From a bacterium (lineage in GTDB: Bacteria > Sysuimicrobiota > Sysuimicrobiia > Sysuimicrobiales > Segetimicrobiaceae), in contig DATGJN010000113.1 of assembly GCA_035295165.1 (NCBI GenBank), forward strand, positions 1-64,000: a stretch of 64,000 nt of DNA. The letters run 5' to 3'. The first letter of the stretch is position 1, and every line of letters begins with the position of its first letter. The position numbers and the translations under genes were made by a program. Shown here piece by piece: positions 58,381-64,000 of this stretch. The notes beneath the pieces are model-generated. The model was not told the origin of the DNA and made no database searches. It was given only the letters and a program-made list of their open reading frames with translations.

Positions 58381-60822
58381 CTACCGCGCGACGACGTTGA
58401 CCAGCTTTCCGGGCACGACGATCACATCCTCGACCGACTTGCCGTCTAGGAACTTCCGGACCTTGTCGCTGCCGAGCGCCGCCTCCTTGAGGTGCACATC
58501 GTCGAGACCGGCGGGCACCGTCACGCGGTCGCGGACGCGGCCGTTCACCTGCAACACCAACGTCATGGTGTCCTCGTGCACGGCGGCCGGATCCCAGGCG
58601 GGCCACGGCTGCCGGTGCACGCTGTATGTCCCGCCCAAGCGCGCCCACAGCTCCTCCGCGAGATGCGGGGTCAGCGGCGCGAGCATGAGCGCGAGCGTGC
58701 GCAGTGCCGGGTGCCACTCCGCGGTCTCGGCCGCCCCCTCCTCGCGGAGTCGTCCCAGCGCGTTCGCGCACTCCATCAGCGCCGCGACCGCGGTGTTGAA
58801 CCGGAAGCCCTCGAGATCCTCGGTGACACGCCGCAACGTTTGGTGGATCGCGCGCCGGACCTGCGCCGGGACCTCCAGCGACGGGGCCCGGCCGTCCGGC
58901 GGAGGATCGACGACGAGATGCCACACCCGCAGGAGGAACCGGTGCACGCCCTCGATCCCCTTCGGGTTCCACGGCCCGCCGCCGTCCCACGGCCCGATGA
59001 ACATGAGGTACGCGCGCACGACGTCCGCACCCATCGTCCCGACGTAGTCGTCGGGGTTGACGACGTTGCCGCGGGACTTGCTCATCCGGTTCCCGTCGGG
59101 ACCGAGGATGATTCCCTGGTTGAACAACCGCAGCATCGGCTCGTCGAACGGCACGAGCCCGAGGTCGCGCATCGCCTTCGTGAAGAACCGCGCGTACATC
59201 AGGTGCAAGACCGCGTGTTCGATCCCGCCCGTGTACTGGTCGACCGGCGCCCACGCGCGGAGCTTGGCCGCATCGAACGGCGCCGCCCCGTTGTGGGGGT
59301 CGAGGTACCGGAACTGGTACCAGGACGAATCGACGAAGGTGTCCATCGTGTCGGTCTCCCGCTCGGCGGTTCCGCCGCACGTCGGACACGTCGTCCGGCG
59401 GAACCCGTCGTTGTGCTTGAGCGGGGACTCGCCCGTCGGCAGAAACTCGGCGTCCTCCGGGAGCACGACCGGCAGATCGGCGTACGGCACCGGCACCGCC
59501 CCGCAGGCGGGACAGTAGATGATCGGGATCGGTGTCCCCCAGTACCGCTGGCGGCTGATGAGCCAGTCCCGCAGTCGGTACGTGACGGCCGCCCGGCCGC
59601 GGCCGGCCTGCTCGAGCGCCTCGGTGATGCGCCGCTTCGCGTCCTCGCTCGGCAGTCCGTCGAACGCGCCCGAGTTGACCAGCACGCCCTCGCCGGCGTA
59701 CGCCTGTGCGAGCGGCTTGCCGTCCCAGTCCGGGGGCGAGATCACCACCGGGATCGGCAGGCGGTACTTCCTGGCAAATTCGAAGTCCCGGCCGTCGTGC
59801 GCCGGCACCGCGTGGATCGCGCCGGTCCCGTACGTGAGCAGCACGTAGTCGCCGATGTACATCGGCACCCGCGCGTTCGTCAGCGGGTGCCTGGCGTACG
59901 CCCCGATGAACACGCCCGTCTTCTCTCGGTCCTCGGCGAGCCGTTCGATCTCCGTCTGCCTGCGGGCCCGGTACACATAGGCTGTGACCTCGGCCCGATG
60001 CTGCGACGTCGTCAGCTTCTCAACCAGCGGGTGCTCGGGCGCGAGTACCAGGAACGTCGCGCCGAACAGCGTGTCCGGGCGCGTCGTGAAGACGGTGATC
60101 GGATCGCCCTGCTCGCTCGTGTAGACGATCTCCGCCCCCTCGCTGCGTCCGATCCAGTTGCGCTGGAGCGTCTGCACGCGCTCGGGCCACTCCATCTTGC
60201 TGAAGTCGAGCAACTCGTCCGCGTACTTGGTGATCCGGAAGAACCACTGCTCGAGGTCCTTCTTGATCACGGGGGTCCCGCACCGTTCGCAGACGCGGTC
60301 GGCGCCGACCACCTGCTCCCGCGCCAGCGTGGTATTGCAGTTCGGACACCAGTCCACGGCGGCCAGGGCGCGGTAGGCCAGCCCCGCCTCGTGGAACTTC
60401 AGGAAGAACCACTGGTTCCACGTGTAGTATTCGGGACGACAGGTCACCACCTCGCGCGACCAGTCGAACATCGCGCCCATCGAGCGTAGCTGGCCCCGCA
60501 TACGCTCGATGTTTGCCATCGTCCACTTGTAGGGATGGATCCCGTGCTGGATCGCCGCGTTTTCCGCGGGGAGCCCGAACGCATCGAACCCCATCGGGAA
60601 CAGGACGTTGTGCCCGCGCATCGACAGATACCGCGCCTTCGCATCCGACGGCGTCATCGCGTACCAATGCCCGATGTGCAGGTCTCCGCTCGGGTAGGGA
60701 TACATCGTCACGAAGAGGAACTTCGGGCGCGACGGGTCGTTGCCGACGCGGTACAGCCCGTCGGCGTTCCATCGGGTCTGCCACTTGGCCTCAATCACGC
60801 GTGAGTCGTACGATTCGCTCAT
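58381..60822 (-). CDS. leuS: Leucyl-tRNA synthetase
   Basis: An 813 aa class I synthetase that charges tRNA-Leu. The HIGH motif is in MYPYPSGDLHIGHWYAM, the KMSKS-type motif is GNRMSKSRGNVV, and the zinc region has CPNCNTTLAREQVV with CERCGTPVIKK. The CP1 editing domain (about 210-420) has TTRPDTLFGATFLVLAPEHP. The ATG at 60820-60822 has GGAG seven bases upstream; the long open frame beyond it is not coding. It stands as a single gene. Confidence 0.96.
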   Translation of the reverse strand: MSESYDSRVIEAKWQTRWNADGLYRVGNDPSRPKFLFVTMYPYPSGDLHIGHWYAMTPSDAKARYLSMRGHNVLFPMGFDAFGLPAENAAIQHGIHPYKWTMANIERMRGQLRSMGAMFDWSREVVTCRPEYYTWNQWFFLKFHEAGLAYRALAAVDWCPNCNTTLAREQVVGADRVCERCGTPVIKKDLEQWFFRITKYADELLDFSKMEWPERVQTLQRNWIGRSEGAEIVYTSEQGDPITVFTTRPDTLFGATFLVLAPEHPLVEKLTTSQHRAEVTAYVYRARRQTEIERLAEDREKTGVFIGAYARHPLTNARVPMYIGDYVLLTYGTGAIHAVPAHDGRDFEFARKYRLPIPVVISPPDWDGKPLAQAYAGEGVLVNSGAFDGLPSEDAKRRITEALEQAGRGRAAVTYRLRDWLISRQRYWGTPIPIIYCPACGAVPVPYADLPVVLPEDAEFLPTGESPLKHNDGFRRTTCPTCGGTAERETDTMDTFVDSSWYQFRYLDPHNGAAPFDAAKLRAWAPVDQYTGGIEHAVLHLMYARFFTKAMRDLGLVPFDEPMLRLFNQGIILGPDGNRMSKSRGNVVNPDDYVGTMGADVVRAYLMFIGPWDGGGPWNPKGIEGVHRFLLRVWHLVVDPPPDGRAPSLEVPAQVRRAIHQTLRRVTEDLEGFRFNTAVAALMECANALGRLREEGAAETAEWHPALRTLALMLAPLTPHLAEELWARLGGTYSVHRQPWPAWDPAAVHEDTMTLVLQVNGRVRDRVTVPAGLDDVHLKEAALGSDKVRKFLDGKSVEDVIVVPGKLVNVVAR

Positions 60823-60965
60823 GCGATCTCCGGTTGCGGCCGGGGTCTCGGAACGGCCTGTTCGGCGGCGTGGCCTCCGAATACCACCATAGTACCGCGA
60901 ACTGCTCCCGTTGAGACGACGGAAACGTCCCGAATATTTCGAGGCGGCGGAAAGTGAGCCCTGCC

Positions 60966-61364
60966 CTACATGGCGTCGCGCACCCCGGCGCCGAGGTACC
61001 CGGTCGCGGCGATCAGGACGGCGCCGAGGAGCGACAACGGCAGCAGCGCCCACCCGGGCGAGTTCTGCGTACGCCACCGCCACAGGAAGTTCGCGAGGTA
61101 CACCGCCGTCGTGGCGTACGCGACCCAACTGTGGAGTTGGTGGCGGACGACGAGCGCAGTCCCTACGCCCTGCGCTTCGACCGCAAACAAGTCCGTCCAG
61201 CCGAGCGCGATCGACGCGCCCGCGCCGATCAGGCCGAGGCCAACGAGCCAGTAGGCCGCGCGACGATAGTGGAGGTCCGGCGAGCGCGACCCGATGACGT
61301 CGAACAGGGTGCTCGCAAGAAACAGCGCGATCGGGAAGTGCACGACGAGAGGGTGGATCAACAC
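60966..61364 (-). CDS. DUF2231 family membrane protein
   Basis: A 132 aa integral membrane protein with four predicted helices. The N-terminus IHPLVVHFPIALFLASTLFD and the internal RRAAYWLVGLGLIGAGASIA are the DUF2231 signature; VVRHQLHSWVAYATTAVYLA forms the third segment. Conserved histidines suggest heme or metal contact, but the function is unknown. A GTG start with GGGGTGG upstream is used. Confidence 0.85.
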   Translation of the reverse strand: MLIHPLVVHFPIALFLASTLFDVIGSRSPDLHYRRAAYWLVGLGLIGAGASIALGWTDLFAVEAQGVGTALVVRHQLHSWVAYATTAVYLANFLWRWRTQNSPGWALLPLSLLGAVLIAATGYLGAGVRDAM

Positions 61365-61578
61365 GACCGTCCACCCCGGACGGCACGCGACTCCACGGTC
61401 GCCCGCACCTGAGCCACCTCGCTCCCCCCTGACACCGGCTCGGCGGACGCCACCGCTGTCTCGCTGCGCCCCCGCAACGCCTGAGAGTTACTCCGCGCGC
61501 GGTCCCATCCCTCCCCGCGGGCACGGCGGCCGCGACCGGCGAGTGCATGGCCGCGCGGGAGCCGGGCGGGCGTGCCAC

Positions 61579-61603
61579 GGCCCCGGCGGACGCCGCCGGG
61601 GCC
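61579..61603. terminator. GC-rich stem-loop downstream of the small secreted protein gene
   Basis: GGCCCCGGCG and CGCCGGGGCC form a strong stem around a short loop, shortly after the stop of the minus-strand gene at 61623. No T run follows, so termination strength is uncertain. Confidence 0.5.
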
Positions 61604-61622
61604 GGGATGCGCTGCGCTGAGT

Positions 61623-62090
61623 CTACTGGCCGAGATCCTGGGACGCCGCCTGGAGGTGGCGGGACACGACCAACACGAACGGCTGGGCCTCATTGATGTC
61701 CTTGGAGGCGAGGGCCTGCTTCGCCAGGCTCTGGGAGATCATCGCCTCCTGGAGCGCGGACTGCGCGCCCGGCATCATGTGCATCACGGCCGCCTGGAGG
61801 TCGGGGATGATCCCGTTGCCCTGGCCCTGGCACGGGTTCCCCGCCTGCGCGAAGAAGTCCGGGCCGTTCGGGCCCTCCAGGCAGTTCAGCACATGGTGCG
61901 TGTGCAGCTGGACTGCCGCGAGCGCGTTGGCCTTCTGGGCAAGCTCGCCCGCATGGAACGTGGCGGTCTTCAACTCCGTCTGAATCTGCGCGGCCGTGCC
62001 CATCATCATGTTCTGCGCAGATCCTGTCAGCGGCATCCCGAGTACTACCGCGCACACGAGCACAAGCGCCCCCGCTGCGATCGTCCTCAC
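61623..62090 (-). CDS. Small secreted alpha-helical protein with His/Cys motif
   Basis: A 155 aa exported protein of no family I recognise. The GTG at 62088-62090 has GGAGGATCAC upstream, and a signal peptide follows (about 1-26, ending GSAQ). The mature part is helical, with a central block ALAAVQLHTHHVLNCLEGPN then FFAQAGNPCQGQGNGIIPDL. Two cysteines and three close histidines could bind a metal or heme, or the cysteines could pair. A C-terminal helix follows. It is transcribed alone. Confidence 0.7.
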   Translation of the reverse strand: MRTIAAGALVLVCAVVLGMPLTGSAQNMMMGTAAQIQTELKTATFHAGELAQKANALAAVQLHTHHVLNCLEGPNGPDFFAQAGNPCQGQGNGIIPDLQAAVMHMMPGAQSALQEAMISQSLAKQALASKDINEAQPFVLVVSRHLQAASQDLGQ

Positions 62091-62338
62091 GTGATCCTCC
62101 CTCGAAACGGTTTTGATCAATCCTCGCCCATGATCCTCGTCGAATGTAACGGCGGTATGTCGCCGCTTCTCCGCCTGTGCCGGGGACATTCGGCCGCGAG
62201 ACGTCTCGGTTGTCGGACATTGGTGCATCGGCACCGCCCGGTCCGGATCCTCCCGGTGGTTTCTCACGGCGCAGGACCATTCCCTCTCGGCACAAGGACC
62301 CGATGACGCCGCCGGGGTGCTCACGCGGCGGACCTGTC

Positions 62339-62787
62339 GTGTCAACGCGAACCCGCGTCTCGGCCCCCCTGGCGATCGTCCTCGCAGTGGTGCTCTGGAG
62401 CGGCGTCCTGTTCGCCGCGTCCGCGACGCCCGGGGCTCCTCCTCCCCCCGCACCGCCGGAGCGCACGGGCCCGCCGCGGAACATTCGTCGTGAGTCGTGG
62501 ACTACAGCTGGCCGGGCCGGGTCGTGGTGGTGACGCGCGCCGGCCGGATCGTCTGGTCGTACGCACCCGCCAGCGGTGACGGACGTCTCGACCACCCGTC
62601 GCTGGCGATCGGGCTTTCGAACGGCGACTTTCTGCTCAACGACGACTTCCACGACCGAGTGCTCGTCCTCGGACGCGACATGCACATCCGCTGGCAGTGC
62701 GGGCACACCCGCGTCCCGGGCCGAGCGCCAGGCTACCTGAACGACCCCGGCGGCGTCGACCTCAAGCCGCCATCGTTCGGGCGCTGA
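62339..62787 (+). pseudogene. Frameshifted, truncated beta-propeller (PQQ/NHL-like) protein remnant
   Basis: The first part (62339 to about 62490) encodes a signal-peptide-like start (APLAIVLAVVLWSGVLFAAS) and a proline-rich linker. The second part is in another frame from 62497 and encodes propeller blades: PGRVVVVTRAGRIVWSYAP, HPSLAIGLSNGDFLLNDDFH and RVLVLGRDMHIRWQCGHTRV. A stop directly precedes the second part, so a one-base shift near 62480-62497 splits the gene. It ends after about 95 residues with GYLNDPGGVDLKPPSFGR, too short for a propeller. A sequencing error at the shift cannot be excluded. Confidence 0.65.
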
Positions 62788-62878
62788 CGCGCACGACGCC
62801 GCGTCCGCGCGCCCGTCATGGGTTTGTCATCATCGCCCGCTACGCTGGATGCGACCGATGACAGAGGAGGTCGGCGTC

Positions 62879-63037
62879 GTGAAAAGCCAACAGGAGATGG
62901 CCGAGCTGGCCATGACGGAAGCACAACTGCGGATCGTCCGCTCGAAGCTCCGCGAGTGGCGAAAGGTGCAGCGCCGGTTGGAGCGGCGCGCGCGAATCCT
63001 CCGGCGCGTCCTCGGCGAGACCCGGATCGTGCACTGA
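62879..63037 (+). CDS. Short coiled-coil protein, unknown function
   Basis: A 52 aa basic protein, almost all helical: KSQQEMAELAMTEAQLRIVR, then SKLREWRKVQRRLERRARIL. The GTG at 62879-62881 has GAGGAGG eight bases upstream, which makes it more likely than the in-frame ATGs at 62849 and 62858. No family is recognised. It lies alone between the pseudogene and the convergent M23 gene. Confidence 0.5.
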   Translation: MKSQQEMAELAMTEAQLRIVRSKLREWRKVQRRLERRARILRRVLGETRIVH

Positions 63038-63063
63038 TCGCGGCCCGCCGCGTTGGTCTCGCC

Positions 63064-64000
63064 CTACGGCTCAAGCGGATCGACGGGTCGCCCACCCTCG
63101 CGGATCTCGAAGTAGAGGTGCGGGCCGGTGCTCCAACCCGTGCTCCCGACGCGCGCGATGACCTGGCTCTTCCACACGTGCTCGCCGACCCGCACCGCGC
63201 TGGATGAAAGGTGCGAGTACGTCGTGGACAGTCCGTTGCCGTGGTCGAGGATCACCAGCATCCCGTTCGCCGGCATCCACCCGCTGAAGATCACCGTACC
63301 ATCGGCCGGGGCGCGGACCACCGTCCCCATGGGGGCGGCGATGTCGATGCCGGTGTGAAACTCTGGGGTGTGGAAGATCGGATGAATGCGCCATCCGTAC
63401 TCGGACGTGATGTCGCCTTTCACCGGCCACGGTAGCCTGCCGTTGAGCAGGGTCGGGACCGGCCCGCGATGCTCCCCAGAGCCGGACCGCACGACGATCG
63501 CGCGGATCCGCGCGGACTCGGCCTCGAGGTCAGCGAGCACGTGGTGTTCTTGCTCGGCGATCCGTACCAGGCGTTCGCGGCGCTCGCCGCTTTGTTGAGG
63601 AACCGCCAATGCGGCTCCAGGCCAAACCCACGCGTCGGTCCCGGACGGGGGCGCGGCGGCGGGTCGTCCGGCCGGGGGATCGATCGCGCCGGGGGCTGGT
63701 GAACCCGCCGGCACCGCGTCAGGGGCGCCTGCCGGATCGATCGCGATCAACATCACACGTTGGTCCGTCCGCACGCGTTGCCCCGGTGCCACGGCGCTGT
63801 CCATGATCCATCCGCTCGCCGGTGCGCGGATCACCGTCTGTGCGAGCGCAACGTCGGCGCTCCGAGCGGCGTCCTCCGCGTCGATGACGTCGGCCTGTGC
63901 GGCGGCAAGGTCGCGAGCGCGCCGCTGGGCCTCGACGATCTGCGCTTCTGCCCGGCGGGCCAGCCCTTCCGCACGCGCGACCTGCCGGGCGGCCTCGGCG
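63064..64000 (-). CDS. Adaptor-like coiled coil fused to M23/LytM peptidase domain (5' end outside window)
   Basis: The gene runs off the right edge; 312 codons are visible. Upstream part: a long coiled coil (ARDLAAAQADVIDAEDAARS) leading into VALAQTVIRAPASGWIMDSA and APGQRVRTDQRVMLIAID, the barrel-sandwich (lipoyl-like) pattern of HlyD/periplasmic adaptors. Next is a proline/alanine-rich linker, a short second coil, and an M23 domain with FHTGIDIAAPMGTVVRAPAD and TGPHLYFEIREGG. The usual second histidine of HxH is Tyr here. It probably acts in the cell envelope, either cleaving peptidoglycan or activating an amidase, and the fusion is unusual. Confidence 0.75.
   Translation of the reverse strand, partial: AEAARQVARAEGLARRAEAQIVEAQRRARDLAAAQADVIDAEDAARSADVALAQTVIRAPASGWIMDSAVAPGQRVRTDQRVMLIAIDPAGAPDAVPAGSPAPGAIDPPAGRPAAAPPSGTDAWVWPGAALAVPQQSGERRERLVRIAEQEHHVLADLEAESARIRAIVVRSGSGEHRGPVPTLLNGRLPWPVKGDITSEYGWRIHPIFHTPEFHTGIDIAAPMGTVVRAPADGTVIFSGWMPANGMLVILDHGNGLSTTYSHLSSSAVRVGEHVWKSQVIARVGSTGWSTGPHLYFEIREGGRPVDPLEP

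Noticed and set aside
1-64000. CRISPR arrays, tRNA and rRNA genes
   Set aside because: No regularly spaced repeats, tRNA cloverleaf-like intergenic segments or rRNA stretches were noticed; intergenic space is small and was read through.

Overview
The window is a GC-rich bacterial chromosome segment (roughly two thirds G+C by eye), densely packed on both strands. A secretin (PilQ), a full PilM-N-O-P alignment complex and periplasmic-adaptor/LytM-type proteins indicate a diderm envelope. Gene content (pyruvoyl arginine decarboxylase, SigB/WhiG-like sigma factors, DUF4900/PilX-like pilus protein, GTG/TTG starts) resembles deep-branching Terrabacteria-like lineages. I cannot place it further from sequence alone; a CSP1-3/Armatimonadota/Chloroflexota-type relative is only a guess.

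Layout: 1-51 holds the first codons of a transposase-like gene that runs off the left edge. 188-3634 encodes KdpE and KdpD on the minus strand, without kdpFABC in view. 3776-6221 holds an M19 dipeptidase, a DinB-like protein and a DUF4260 membrane protein. 6290-13427 (minus) is a type IV pilus (T4P) assembly operon pilM-N-O-P-Q followed by a TPR protein, prepilin peptidase PilD and a lytic transglycosylase. 13704-21063 (minus) is a chain of overlapping genes running glycosyltransferase, WecG-like transferase, WbaP-like initiating transferase, then minor pilins (PilV-, PilW-, PilX- and FimT-like). 21272-26097 (plus) is an exopolysaccharide block: methyltransferase, Wzx-like flippase and two glycosyltransferases. 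26178-32934 mixes three GT39-like membrane glycosyltransferases with three major-pilin paralogues.

33151-44486 (minus) is the T4P motor and control operon. In transcription order it runs sigma factor, small MerR regulator, second sigma factor, two roadblock/LC7 proteins, a TPR-fused PilB, a DnaB-like hexameric ATPase, a second PilB, PilT, PilC, then pilin. Its leader (44743-44835) folds as a GEMM-I cyclic-di-GMP riboswitch followed by an intrinsic terminator (44695-44731). This ties pilus motor and sigma-factor expression to second-messenger level. It is the most interesting part of the window, together with the DnaB-like ATPase lying between the two PilB genes.

45052-50362 (minus) holds housekeeping genes: RuvX, AlaS, a class III aminotransferase, a NUDIX hydrolase and ribosomal protein S21. 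50556-52217 is a secreted glycoside-hydrolase-like protein. 52365-54531 (plus) is a compact polyamine operon: pyruvoyl arginine decarboxylase, spermidine synthase, agmatinase. 54482-58332 (minus) is an ECF sigma / anti-sigma / MucB-like / DUF5666 / MazG-like operon. 58381-60822 is LeuS. The right end has a DUF2231 membrane protein, a small secreted protein with a His/Cys motif, a frameshifted beta-propeller remnant, a short coiled-coil ORF, and an envelope protein joining an adaptor-type coiled coil to an M23 peptidase domain that runs off the right edge.

No tRNA, rRNA, CRISPR array or complete mobile element was found.
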